Source: Picochlorum sp. 'celeri' (taxonomy: Eukaryota; Chlorophyta; Trebouxiophyceae). Taken from it: DNA of 24,500 nt. The notes under the pieces are model-generated. The model worked only from the letters and a program-made list of their open reading frames with translations, was not told where the DNA came from and did not search any database. The DNA lies in NCBI GenBank assembly GCA_010909725.1, contig JAACMV010000025.1, forward strand, positions 7,501 to 32,000, read 5' to 3'. Position numbers and translations under genes: made by a program. How positions within the stretch are numbered: the first letter of the stretch is position 1; every line of letters begins with the position of its first letter. This document shows positions 1-9,947 of the stretch, in pieces.

Positions 1-3000
1 GCACGGAGAGGATGGCCATTAGATTTGCTGCCAGTGCGAGGAGATGCCACGACATTCTGGAGGCCGTACACACAAGGAAGCGCTATAGACCACATTCTGG
101 TGAACGAACATGCCCGGGCTCAACTGCTATCAGCCAGGGTACTCACCACAGAGCATCCTCAGACCACTGGCCACTCGCTGTGAAATGTAGATACGAAGGA
201 CAACGCGATATCCCGCCGCCACCAAGGAAGAAACTGCGGCTGGATCACATTGGGACTGCCAAAGACATTACGGAGCACAACTATTGGGACACTTGCTACA
301 GACTACGGAGGACATGGAGGCTGACATGGAACACACAGACTCAGACGACACACAAACAGAAAGCCTTACAGGAAAATTCAAAGACACATTGCACAGGATT
401 CTTGACCAGCAAGAATGCTTCCAAACCACATGCCATCGAGAAAAGCCCATCAGAAAGCTCGCACACAGAACGCGCACAGTGCTACGAAAACGAAACCAGG
501 CACGACTGGAGATGTACAGAAACCTCAACACAGATACGATGGCAACATACAAGGCATTACACCAGGAAGCGAGGCGATTGGTCAGGCGTGACCAGACATC
601 CAGTTTCCACAAATTTGTACACAGGGCTGCAGCATCAGGACCTTCCAGTCCCATCTTCTGGAAGTTCATCAATATTCTACAAGGCAAACAGAGACGCCCA
701 CAGACACTGCAGCCCGTGAAAGGACCAAATAACCAGCTGCAACTGAGCAACGAAGCCATTTTGCACACGACGGAGCAGCATTACAGCACATTGGCAGGAA
801 CGCAGATACCACCCCCCTTGCGTCCTGGGCCGAGCGATGCCCCTTGCCCCAGCGACCAACTGTTTTGGAACTGAATAGAGACATCACGTGGCCGGAGATA
901 CAAGCAGCTCTCGCCACCTCTGCAACAGGCAAAGCACCAGGAATGGATGGCATCACAAACGAGGTGTACAAACTCTGCAAAGAAGACACCCCTAGGTTGG
1001 AACCCACAACACCAATGGGAAGAATGCTGTGGAAGCCGTCAACTCTATCTTTCATGGCGACATCCCAGAAGACATGCACAGCAGCCTGATCATCAGCATC
1101 CCCAAGCCACACAAAGATGCTACGTGTTGGATAATCACCGAGGCATCTCACTCATCGACTGCCTCCTCAAACTCACTACCAGGGTGATATCAGACAGGCT
1201 GCACACACATCTTATAGAAGGACCCAGAGGACTCAGAAAGGAACAAGCTGGATTCAGGAGACTACAGGAATGCCCAGCTCAAGCTGCGACGCTCTACGAG
1301 ATTGCCCTCCGCCGACGCCAAGTGGACCAGGTCACCTTTGCTGCATTTATAGATCTGAGGAAGGCATTCGATATGGTCCCCCATCGGTGCCTTCTTCATG
1401 TACTTAGTTCTCGGGGGATCAACGGCGCGTGTTTGAACTTCATCTCCACGCTGTATTCTCACGCTGGTTTCAAATGCTCTGCAGGTACTCTTACTTCCAC
1501 AGGTACGTTCCCATTGCATAGAGGCGTCAAGCAAGGCGATACGTTGAGCCCAGTCCTGTTCGATCTCTTCATCGACTCGGCACTGGATGGGATCCGAGGC
1601 GTGACGGTCCGAATCTTCGCGACCCGCACGCTGATGAAGACCCTCGTATTCCTGGCCTGCTCTTCGCAGACGACACAGTCATCCTGGCCGAGTCGGAAGC
1701 AGAGCTGCAGGACTCGCTCAACACGTTCGGAGACTGGTGTGACCGCTTCGGCATGGAGGTGGGACACGCCAAGTGTGGCGTCATGGCACTGGGCGTAGGT
1801 GATTCTACACAGCTGCCTCGACCCACCATTGGCCCCTTCACCATCCAACGCGGTACCATTCCAGTAGTCGACAAGTACACGTATCTCGGGATTGTTGTCA
1901 CCCCACGCCTCGACGTGAGGGACATCATCCTCGACAGACGTGCCAAAGGCTTGGCGACGCTCCGAGCCATGCGACCTATGCTGGCGACGCCCTCTATCCC
2001 CCTGAAGAGCAAGCTGCTGGCCATCAAGGGACAACTGATCCCTCAATTGGCATACGGAGGCGAACTGTTTGGCTCGAGCGGGCGCACCGCGATGCAACCG
2101 CTCCAACGAGTGCTCTCCATGGCTCTCAACATGGCTGTCAGGGGCAAGGCCACTCATACGATAGCGTCCGCGACACTATCCACTGAGCTGGAACTCCCCA
2201 CCCTTCCTGCCATCGCTGCAGGGAGAGCAGCCCGAGCCTGGAGGAAGTGGCCAGACCTTGGGACTTGGATTGGCACCTTGTTTAGCCTCCCAGCCAGGAG
2301 GGGCAAACACACGCTGGTCCAACGCACCAAGGCCTTCATGACGAGGTTACAGAATCGACATGGATTCTCGCCCCTCGACAAGACCCCCAAGCAACTCGCC
2401 AAACAGGTCCAATTCCTCACGTGGGAACGCCACCTCGCCACCGACAGGAGCCACTCTTCAGGTACAACGCATATAGGGGAAGCTAATTAATTCATCTACA
2501 AATAATTATCTTTCATATTCGACTGCGGAGGGGTACTCTCGTGGCTTTCACTGGCTTGCACGGGCCCGCACAGGAGGGATCTGGAATGCTGCCCGAGGCT
2601 CTCGAGCTCGGCTGCTTCCTCCCTCCTATCGCTCCTGGTGCGCCAGCTGCGAAAGCCACACGGAGGACTCTCTCGAACATCTCTTGCTTCACTGCCCGGC
2701 ATACGCGGTGATTCGCGACCAAGTGCTGGGAGATTGGATCGCCAAGGCCATCACCGCTCATCAGGAAACTGGAGTGGACCCTTGGCAATGGTTGTTGGGG
2801 TCAGCCAGAGGAGAACATCCAGAGTTTGCTCCTACAGCATCCTCCGAGCATGTACTCAAGCCCCTGTCCCCCTGTGCATCGCCACAGCCCATTTTTTGGG
2901 GATTAGTATGCCCACCCATATGGGAAAGCTGTGGGGATCAGAGGAAGTGGTGTCTTTGATGGAGGCACGGGACAGGGCGAGGGATGAGGCAACCTCCCCT

Positions 3001-3241
3001 CACAACATAGGTCACCGAGAGTCAAAGTGGTGCCCAATGATCTTCGTTGGAAGATCATGGTGGCTCTCAACCACAGGCCTCAGCTCTTTGGAGAGTCATG
3101 CTGAGGCGCCCACTACCCCAAGAGCCGACGCCCCCTGGGTACGGCAGTTCTCACGGCGCACTTCCAGTGAGGTTTCTGAGGACTCCTCTCGGAGACCCCA
3201 CGCCGAGGCGCCCTGTGGAACACGTGGACTGTGGTATATAA
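1..3241 (+). pseudogene. LINE endonuclease/reverse transcriptase ORF, frameshifted (copy A)
   Basis: The protein trace begins near the end of the EEP endonuclease domain: the SDHWPLAVK motif is encoded around 160-185. It continues through the RT signatures GMDGITNEVYK (about 940-970), FAAFIDLRKAFD (about 1337-1372), GVKQGDTLSPVLF (about 1523-1562) and LLFADD near 1660, and ends with the C-terminal CX2CX9HX4C motif near 2640-2695. The frame changes at least eight times. Relative to copy E one base is missing near 162, 286, 801, 1030 and 1123, and relative to copies C and E one is missing near 1607. At about 1077, copy A is the one in frame and copy E has an extra c. More indels lie at 2465-3185. 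No functional product is expected unless the indels are sequencing errors. The final codons end at the TATATAA shared by all copies. Confidence 0.88.
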
Positions 3242-3454
3242 GGAGTGAGTTTTTAGTGGGTGCAACCCCCACATCACCTGGGCAGGTATCTGGGCACCTG
3301 TGCATGGTTGGCTTCATGCACACGTGGCAGAGCTCCACATGGTCGAGGTTCTCTTGATTCAGGAGCCCTGCTGGGAGGACCACCTGCATTTGAGGCAGCA
3401 GGCCAACTCCGTGTCAGTCGAGATTTTCTCACTTCTTTGTATGCTTACAGAACC

Positions 3455-3483
<29 letters not shown>
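1..3483 (+). mobile_element. LINE copy A (non-LTR retrotransposon, left end outside window)
   Basis: The sequence from base 1 matches copy E from 11651 onward, so the copy enters the window inside its endonuclease domain and runs through reverse transcriptase, zinc motif and 3' UTR to a poly(A) tail at 3455-3483. The 3' UTR carries the stem-loop GTGGGTGCAACCCCCAC at 3256-3272. The tail is followed by ccacacttcctag (3484-3496), which also stands after copy D and before copy C. The matching 5' duplication would lie left of the window. Many single-base losses relative to copies C and E break the frame. Confidence 0.93.
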
Positions 3484-3485
<2 letters not shown>

Positions 3486-3496
3486 ACACTTCCTAG
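3484..3496. repeat. Target-site sequence ccacacttcctag after copy A
   Basis: The 13-bp sequence directly follows the poly(A) of copy A. It is identical to 6177-6189 (5' of copy C) and 9946-9958 (3' of copy D). Only the C-D pair has both halves in the window, so this third occurrence reflects a duplicated junction or an assembly effect. Confidence 0.75.
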
Positions 3497-3961
3497 CTGC
3501 TGGGGGCAGTTGAAGGAGAGCACCCATACCGCCCTTCTTGGGTTGGTCTGGCTGTTACTCATGGCCTAGTGAGAGGCCTTCGGGCTGTTGGCACGCAGGC
3601 GTTGACCTCCTGGTTGACCACCTCCTGCTCCACCGGTGATACTTCACCACTTTTCTTACCCCCAAGAGCCGAAGCCCAATGGGTATGGCAGTTCTCATCG
3701 AGCCCCCCACACTCTGTGGGGCTGCTCAGTGGAACACGTGGACTGTTGTCCAAGGAGTGAGTTTTTAGTGGGTGCAACTCCCACATCACCTGGAATGGTA
3801 TCTAGTCACCTCGGGCACAGTAGGGAAGAGTATACCGAGTCATGGTGGAGACTCCATCATGAGGGGGAACCATCTGTCATGTACAGACGAACCCAGTGTC
3901 ATCCGGATTTTCTCACTTCTTTGTTTACATACAGAACCAAAAAAAAAAAAAAAAAAAAAAA
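3497..3961 (+). mobile_element. S2 element, 3' end of a related older LINE subfamily (first copy)
   Basis: This segment ends in poly(A) at 3939-3961 and shows no difference that I can see from 9959-10400. Its last roughly 300 bp are recognisably homologous to the LINE 3' end: the shared blocks are ccccaagagccga, ggaacacgtggactgt, gagtttttagtgggtgcaac, cccacatcacctgg and ttttctcacttctttgt. It lacks the middle of the LINE 3' UTR and differs throughout, so it is a diverged subfamily rather than another copy of the same one. The stem-loop is kept as GTGGGTGCAACTCCCAC. No long open frame is credible here; the apparent lysine-rich ORFs only read through poly(A). Confidence 0.75.
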
Positions 3962-4109
3962 TAATTCTGCTCTTTTTAGTGGGTGCAACTCCCACATAAA
4001 AAAAAAAAAAAAATTTTTTTCAGAAGGTTTTTTTAGGTAACGAACGTTTTTACTTCTGTTTTGTCGATATAGAAACAATAGGCACGGTGCAAGCGAACAG
4101 TAGCCACAG
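3962..4109. other. Spacer with 25-bp LINE tail fragment and A/T runs
   Basis: This stretch holds no gene. At 3973-3997 it repeats the hairpin part of the S2 3' end (tttttagtgggtgcaactcccacat) followed at once by about 17 A and then 7 T. The rest (4021-4109) matches nothing else in the window and is the left flank into which copy B inserted. Confidence 0.6.
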
Positions 4110-4121
4110 TGGGAAGTGTGG
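4110..4121. repeat. 5' target-site duplication of copy B
   Basis: The sequence tgggaagtgtgg immediately precedes the first base homologous to the LINE. It recurs exactly after the poly(A) of copy B at 5942-5953. This is the expected signature of target-primed reverse transcription. Confidence 0.85.
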
Positions 4122-5703
4122 GCTCTTCGCAGACGACACAGTCATCCTGGCCGAGTCGGAAGCAGAGCTGCAGGACTCGCTCAACACGTTCGGAGACTGG
4201 TGTGACCGCTTCGGCATGGAGGTGGGACACGCCAAGTGTGGCGTCATGGCACTGGGCGTAGGTGATTCTACACAGCTGCCTCGACCCACCATTGGCCCCT
4301 TCACCATCCAACGCGGTACCATTCCAGTAGTCGACAAGTACACGTATCTCGGGATTGTTGTCACCCCACGCCTCGACGTGAGGGACATCATCCTCGACAG
4401 ACGTGCCAAAGGCTTGGCGACGCTCCGAGCCATGCGACCTATGCTGGCGACGCCCTCTATCCCCCTGAAGAGCAAGCTGCTGGCCATCAAGGGACAACTG
4501 ATCCCTCAATTGGCATACGGAGGCGAACTGTTTGGCTCGAGCGGGCGCACCGCGATGCAACCGCTCCAACGAGTGCTCTCCATGGCTCTCAACATGGCTG
4601 TCAGGGGCAAGGCCACTCATACGATAGCGTCCGCGACACTATCCACTGAGCTGGAACTCCCCACCCTTCCTGCCATCGCTGCAGGGAGAGCAGCCCGAGC
4701 CTGGAGGAAGTGGCCAGACCTTGGGACTTGGATTGGCACCTTGTTTAGCCTCCCAGCCAGGAGGGGCAAACACACGCTGGTCCAACGCACCAAGGCCTTC
4801 ATGACGAGGTTACAGAATCGACATGGATTCTCGCCCCTCGACAAGACCCCCAAGCAACTCGCCAAACAGGTCCAATTCCTCACGTGGGAACGCCACCTCG
4901 CCACCGACAGGAGCCACTCTTCAGGGTACAACGCCTATGTGGAAGCTAATTATTCATCTACAAATAATTATCTTTCATATTCGACTGCGGAGGGGTACTC
5001 TCGTGGCTTTCACTGGCTTGCACGGGCCCGCACAGGAGGGATCTGGAATGCTGCCCGAGGCTCTCGAGCTCGGCTGCTTCCTCCCTCCTATCGCTCCTGG
5101 TGCGCCAGCTGCGAAAGCCACACGGAGGACTCTCTCGAACATCTCTTGCTTCACTGCCCGGCATACGCGGTGATTCGCGACCAAGTGCTGGGAGATTGGA
5201 TCGCCAAGGCCATCACCGCTCATCAGGAAACTGGAGTGGACCCTTGGCAATGGTTGTTGGGGTCAGCCAGAGGAGAACATCCAGAGTTTGCTCCTACAGC
5301 ATCCTCCGAGCATGTTACTCAAGCCCCTGTCCCCCTGTGCATCGCCACAGCCCATTTTTTGGGGATTAGTATGCCCACCCATATGGGAAAGCTGTGGGGA
5401 TCAGAGGAAGTGGTGTCTTTGATGGAGGCACGGGACAGGGCGAGGGAGGAGGCAACCTCCCCTCACAACATAGGTCACCGAGAGTCAAGTGGTGCCCATG
5501 ATCTTTCGTTGGAAGATCATGGTGGCTCTCAACCACAGGCCTCAGCTCTTTTGGAGAGTCATGCTGAGGCGCCCACTACCCCAAGAGCCGACGCCCCCTG
5601 GGTACGGCAGTTCTCACGGCGCACTTCCAGTGAGGTTTCTGAGACTCCTCTCGGAGACCCCACGCCGAGGCGCCCTGTGGAACACGTGGACTGTGGTATA
5701 TAA
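4122..5703 (+). pseudogene. 5'-truncated LINE reverse transcriptase ORF (copy B), frame intact
   Basis: The open frame runs from the LLFADDTVILAES motif (palm catalytic aspartates) through YTYLGIVV and the thumb region to the C-terminal zinc motif (CASC near 5104-5115, HLLLHC near 5140-5157), ending at TAA (5701-5703). No stop or frameshift is seen. It lacks the endonuclease and the first two thirds of the RT, so it cannot encode an active enzyme. The frame stays open upstream into flanking DNA with only non-ATG starts, so there is no proper start codon. Confidence 0.88.
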
Positions 5704-5941
5704 GGAGTGAGTTTTTAGTGGGTGCAACCCCCACATCACCTGGGCAGGTATCTGGGCACCTGTGCATGGTTGGCTTCATGCACACGTGGCAGAGCTCCAC
5801 ATGGTCGAGGTTCTCTTGATTCAGGAGCCCTGCTGGGAGGACCACCTGCATTTGAGGCAGCAGGCCAACTCCGTGTCAGTCGAGATTTTCTCACTTCTTT
5901 GTATGCTTACAGAACCAAAAAAAAAAAAAAAAAAAAAAAAA
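4122..5941 (+). mobile_element. LINE copy B, 5'-truncated
   Basis: Homology to the LINE starts abruptly just before the FADD motif of the RT domain and continues to a poly(A) tail at 5917-5941. A 12-bp target-site duplication flanks it, so it is a complete insertion event that was 5'-truncated on arrival. From 4650 to its tail I see no difference from copy D at 8650-9916, which points to a very recent burst. Confidence 0.93.
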
Positions 5942-5953
5942 TGGGAAGTGTGG
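5942..5953. repeat. 3' target-site duplication of copy B
   Basis: An exact repeat of 4110-4121 (tgggaagtgtgg) that directly follows the poly(A) tail of copy B. Confidence 0.85.
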
Positions 5954-6176
5954 GAGGCTCGCCTCCGGCTGCTGTCCACTTGACCCCCACCGGGCCTTGA
6001 ACTTGCTGCACGGTGTGGAGACGGGCACACCATGCACTCGTTAGCTTTCTATATCTCTAGTGGTTCTGAGAGGCTGCCCGTTCTCGCGGACGCGGTGTTT
6101 CTTGGGTGGTTCCTCGGAACACCGCCCCTCGAGTTGGTTGCTTGGCCCAGCAACCTCGGGTTCTCGAACCACTTGA
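5954..6176. other. Structured spacer between copies B and C
   Basis: No gene is seen here. It is the only part of the LINE cluster over 200 bp that is not recognisable LINE or S2. It holds two good hairpins: CGGTGTT (6093-6099) pairing with AACACCG (6118-6124), and GGTTGCT (6136-6142) pairing with AGCAACC (6149-6155) across a 6-base loop. GGTTC-tc-GAACC follows at 6159-6170. Inverted 10-bp sequences GGAAGTGTGG and CCACACTTCC lie at its two ends. It may be part of an older element into which B and C inserted. Confidence 0.5.
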
Positions 6177-6189
6177 CCACACTTCCTAG
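6177..6189. repeat. 5' target-site duplication of the C+D composite
   Basis: The sequence ccacacttcctag lies directly before the first LINE base of copy C. It recurs at 9946-9958 after the poly(A) of copy D, not after the tail of C. This indicates that D lies inside the C insertion. Confidence 0.82.
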
Positions 6190-8402
6190 ATGCTACGCTG
6201 TTGGATAATCACCGAGGCATCTCACTCATCGACTGCCTCCTCAAACTCACTACCAGGGTGATATCAGACAGGCTGCACACACATCTTATAGAAGGACCCA
6301 GAGGACTCAGAAAGGAACAAGCTGGATTCAGGAGACTACAGGAATGCCCAGCTCAAGCTGCGACGCTCTACGAGATTGCCCTCCGCCGACGCCAAGTGGA
6401 CCAGGTCACCTTTGCTGCATTTATAGATCTGAGGAAGGCATTCGATATGGTCCCCCATCGGTGCCTTCTTCATGTACTTAGTTCTCGGGGGATCAACGGC
6501 GCGTGTTTGAACTTCATCTCCACGCTGTATTCTCACGCTGGTTTCAAATGCTCTGCAGGTACTCTTACTTCCACAGGTACGTTCCCATTGCATAGAGGCG
6601 TCAAGCAAGGCGATACGTTGAGCCCAGTCCTGTTCGATCTCTTCATCGACTCGGCACTGGATGGGATCCGAGGCGTGACGGTACCGAATCTTCGCGACCC
6701 GCACGCCGATGAAGACCCCCGTATTCCTGGCCTGCTCTTCGCAGACGACACAGTCATCCTGGCCGAGTCGGAAGCAGAGCTGCAGGACTCGCTCAACACG
6801 TTCGGAGACTGGTGTGACCGCTTCGGCATGGAGGTGGGACACGCCAAGTGTGGCGTCATGGCACTGGGCGTAGGTGATTCTACACAGCTGCCTCGACCCA
6901 CCATTGGCCCCTTCACCATCCAACGCGGTACCATTCCAGTAGTCGACAAGTACACGTATCTCGGGATTGTTGTCACCCCACGCCTCGACGTGAGGGACAT
7001 CATCCTCGACAGACGTGCCAAAGGCTTGGCGACGCTCCGAGCCATGCGACCTATGCTGGCGACGCCCTCTATCCCCCTGAAGAGCAAGCTGCTGGCCATC
7101 AAGGGACAACTGATCCCTCAATTGGCATACGGAGGCGAACTGTTTGGCTCGAGCGGGCGCACCGCGATGCAACCGCTCCAACGAGTGCTCTCCATGGCTC
7201 TCAACATGGCTGTCAGGGGCAAGGCCACTCATACGATAGCGTCCGCGACACTATCCACTGAGCTGGAACTCCCCATCTCCATGGCTCTCAACATGGCTGT
7301 CAGGGGCAAGGCCACTCATACGATAGCGTCCGCGACACTATCCACTGAGCTGGAACTCCCCACCCTTCCTGCCATCGCTGCAGGGAGAGCAGCCCGAGCC
7401 TGGAGGAAGTGGCCAGACCTTGGGACTTGGATTGGCACCTTGTTTAGCCTTCCAGCCAGGAGGGGCAAACACACGCTGGTCCAACGCACCAAGGCCTTCA
7501 TGACGAGGTTACAGAATCGACATGGATTCTCGCCCCTCGACAAGACCCCCAAGCAACTCGCCAAACAGGTCCAATTCATCACATGGGAACGTCACCTCGC
7601 CGCCGACAGGAGCCACTCTTCAGGGTACAACGCATATATGGAAGCTAATTATTCCTCTACAAATAATTATCTTTCATATTCGACTGCGGAGGGGTACTCT
7701 CGTGGCTTTCACTGGCTGGCACGGGCCCGCACAGGAGGGATCTGGAATGCTGCCCGAGGCTCTCGAGCTCGGCTGCTTCCTCCCTCCTATCGCTCCTGGT
7801 GCGCCAGCTGCGACAGCCACACGGAGGACTCTCTCGAACATCTCTTGCTTCACTGCCCGGCATACGCGGTGATTCGCGACCAAGTGCTGGGAGATTGGAT
7901 CGCCAAGGCCATCACCGCTCATCAGGAAACTGGAGTGGACCCTTGGCAATGGTTGTTGGGGTCAGCCAGAGGAGAACATCCAGAGTTTGCTCCTACAGCA
8001 TCCTCCGAGCATGTTACTCAAGCCCCTGTCCCCCTGTGCATCGCCACAGCCCATTTTTTGGGGATTAGTATGCCCACCCATATGGGAAAGCTGTGGGGAT
8101 CAGAGGAAGTGGTGTCTTTGATGGAGGCACGGGACAGGGCGAGGGAGGAGGCAACCTCCCCTCACAACATAGGTCACCGAGAGTCAAGTGGTGCCCATGG
8201 TCTTTCGTTGGAAGATCATGGTGGCTCTCAACCACAGGCCTCAGCTCTTTTGGAGAGTCATGCTGAGGCGCCCACTACCCCAAGAGCCGACGCCCCCTGG
8301 GTACGGCAGTTCTCACGGAGCACTTCCAGTGAGGTTTCTGAGACTCCTCTCAGAGACCCCACGCCGAGGCGCTCTGTGGAACACGTGGACTGTGGTATAT
8401 AA
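6190..8402 (+). pseudogene. 5'-truncated LINE reverse transcriptase ORF (copy C), uninterrupted
   Basis: This is the best RT sequence in the window, with no stop or frameshift over about 735 codons. RT signatures in order are DNHRGISL (about 6200), QAGFR (about 6320), FAAFIDLRKAFDMVPH (from about 6410, first catalytic Asp), GVKQGDTLSPVLF (about 6595), LLFADDTVILAES (about 6735, catalytic DD) and YTYLGIVV (about 6950). Then come the thumb and a C-terminal CX2CX9HX4C zinc motif (about 7800-7860). An 87-bp segment (29 codons) is repeated in tandem within the frame at 7191-7364. The endonuclease and the start codon are missing through 5' truncation. The frame ends at the TAA of TATATAA. Confidence 0.9.
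7191..7364 (+). repeat. 87-bp in-frame tandem duplication inside the copy C ORF
   Basis: Two adjacent 87-bp units begin with tccatggctctcaacatggc at 7191 and 7278. They encode two successive copies of a 29-residue segment starting SMALNMAVRGKATHT. No other copy in the window has the duplication. The period is a multiple of three, so the frame survives. Confidence 0.9.
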
Positions 8403-8614
8403 GGAGTGAGTTTTTAGTGGGTGCAACCCCCACATCACCTGGGCAGGTATCTGGGCACCTGTGCATGGTTGGCTTCATGCACATGTGGCAGAGCTCCATC
8501 TGGTCAAGGTTCTCTTGATTCAGGAGCCCTGCTGGGAGGACCACCTGCATTTGAGGCAGCAGGCCAACTCCGTGTCAGTCGAGATTTTCTCACTTCTTTG
8601 TATGCTTACAGAAC

Positions 8615-8649
<35 letters not shown>

Positions 8650-8652
<3 letters not shown>

Positions 8653-9916
8653 GGAACTCCCCACCCTTCCTGCCATCGCTGCAGGGAGAGCAGCCCGAGC
8701 CTGGAGGAAGTGGCCAGACCTTGGGACTTGGATTGGCACCTTGTTTAGCCTCCCAGCCAGGAGGGGCAAACACACGCTGGTCCAACGCACCAAGGCCTTC
8801 ATGACGAGGTTACAGAATCGACATGGATTCTCGCCCCTCGACAAGACCCCCAAGCAACTCGCCAAACAGGTCCAATTCCTCACGTGGGAACGCCACCTCG
8901 CCACCGACAGGAGCCACTCTTCAGGGTACAACGCCTATGTGGAAGCTAATTATTCATCTACAAATAATTATCTTTCATATTCGACTGCGGAGGGGTACTC
9001 TCGTGGCTTTCACTGGCTTGCACGGGCCCGCACAGGAGGGATCTGGAATGCTGCCCGAGGCTCTCGAGCTCGGCTGCTTCCTCCCTCCTATCGCTCCTGG
9101 TGCGCCAGCTGCGAAAGCCACACGGAGGACTCTCTCGAACATCTCTTGCTTCACTGCCCGGCATACGCGGTGATTCGCGACCAAGTGCTGGGAGATTGGA
9201 TCGCCAAGGCCATCACCGCTCATCAGGAAACTGGAGTGGACCCTTGGCAATGGTTGTTGGGGTCAGCCAGAGGAGAACATCCAGAGTTTGCTCCTACAGC
9301 ATCCTCCGAGCATGTTACTCAAGCCCCTGTCCCCCTGTGCATCGCCACAGCCCATTTTTTGGGGATTAGTATGCCCACCCATATGGGAAAGCTGTGGGGA
9401 TCAGAGGAAGTGGTGTCTTTGATGGAGGCACGGGACAGGGCGAGGGAGGAGGCAACCTCCCCTCACAACATAGGTCACCGAGAGTCAAGTGGTGCCCATG
9501 ATCTTTCGTTGGAAGATCATGGTGGCTCTCAACCACAGGCCTCAGCTCTTTTGGAGAGTCATGCTGAGGCGCCCACTACCCCAAGAGCCGACGCCCCCTG
9601 GGTACGGCAGTTCTCACGGCGCACTTCCAGTGAGGTTTCTGAGACTCCTCTCGGAGACCCCACGCCGAGGCGCCCTGTGGAACACGTGGACTGTGGTATA
9701 TAAGGAGTGAGTTTTTAGTGGGTGCAACCCCCACATCACCTGGGCAGGTATCTGGGCACCTGTGCATGGTTGGCTTCATGCACACGTGGCAGAGCTCCAC
9801 ATGGTCGAGGTTCTCTTGATTCAGGAGCCCTGCTGGGAGGACCACCTGCATTTGAGGCAGCAGGCCAACTCCGTGTCAGTCGAGATTTTCTCACTTCTTT
9901 GTATGCTTACAGAACC

Positions 9917-9945
<29 letters not shown>
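8650..9945 (+). mobile_element. LINE copy D, 5'-truncated, nested in the poly(A) of copy C
   Basis: Homology begins at gctggaactcccc straight out of the A tract of copy C and ends with poly(A) at 9917-9945. I see no difference from copy B over 4650-5916. The next bases are the 3' target-site duplication belonging to copy C, so D most simply inserted into the tail of C, where its own duplication is invisible within A residues. Confidence 0.9.
8651..9703 (+). pseudogene. 5'-truncated LINE ORF, C-terminal part (copy D)
   Basis: This open fragment covers only the RT thumb and connection region and the C-terminal zinc motif (CASC near 9104-9115, HLLLHC near 9140-9157), ending at the shared TAA (9701-9703). 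It contains no catalytic RT motif and no ATG start of its own in the retained 5' part. It is a dead fragment despite the intact frame. Confidence 0.88.

Positions 9946-9947
<2 letters not shown>

Larger units (their letters stand above)
6190..8649 (+). mobile_element. LINE copy C, 5'-truncated, longest intact RT frame
   Basis: Homology begins at the position equivalent to 12773 in copy E, upstream of the RT fingers, and runs to a poly(A) tract at 8616-8649. Copy D follows within the same A tract. The outer flanks are the duplicated ccacacttcctag. Several substitutions in the last 800 bp differ from B and D and are partly shared with E, so C belongs to a slightly different sublineage. Confidence 0.93.

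Noticed and set aside
268..768. Long minus-strand ORFs repeated across the LINE copies
   Set aside because: They mirror the LINE coding strand and carry no recognisable domain; they are shadows of the RT and endonuclease frames.
3260..3569. ORFs ending in long poly-lysine or poly-phenylalanine runs in the LINE tails
   Set aside because: They are translations through poly(A) tails (or their complement) and recur at each tail.
3497..3961. S2 as a tRNA-derived SINE borrowing the LINE tail
   Set aside because: No convincing A and B boxes or tRNA-like head are seen. Homology to the LINE extends into its C-terminal coding area (ccccaagagccga block), so a diverged LINE subfamily is simpler.
6136..6170. 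tRNA or RNA polymerase III promoter at ggttgcttggcccagcaacc...ggttctcgaacc
   Set aside because: The B-box-like piece is the arm of a short inverted repeat. No A box at proper spacing and no cloverleaf could be built.
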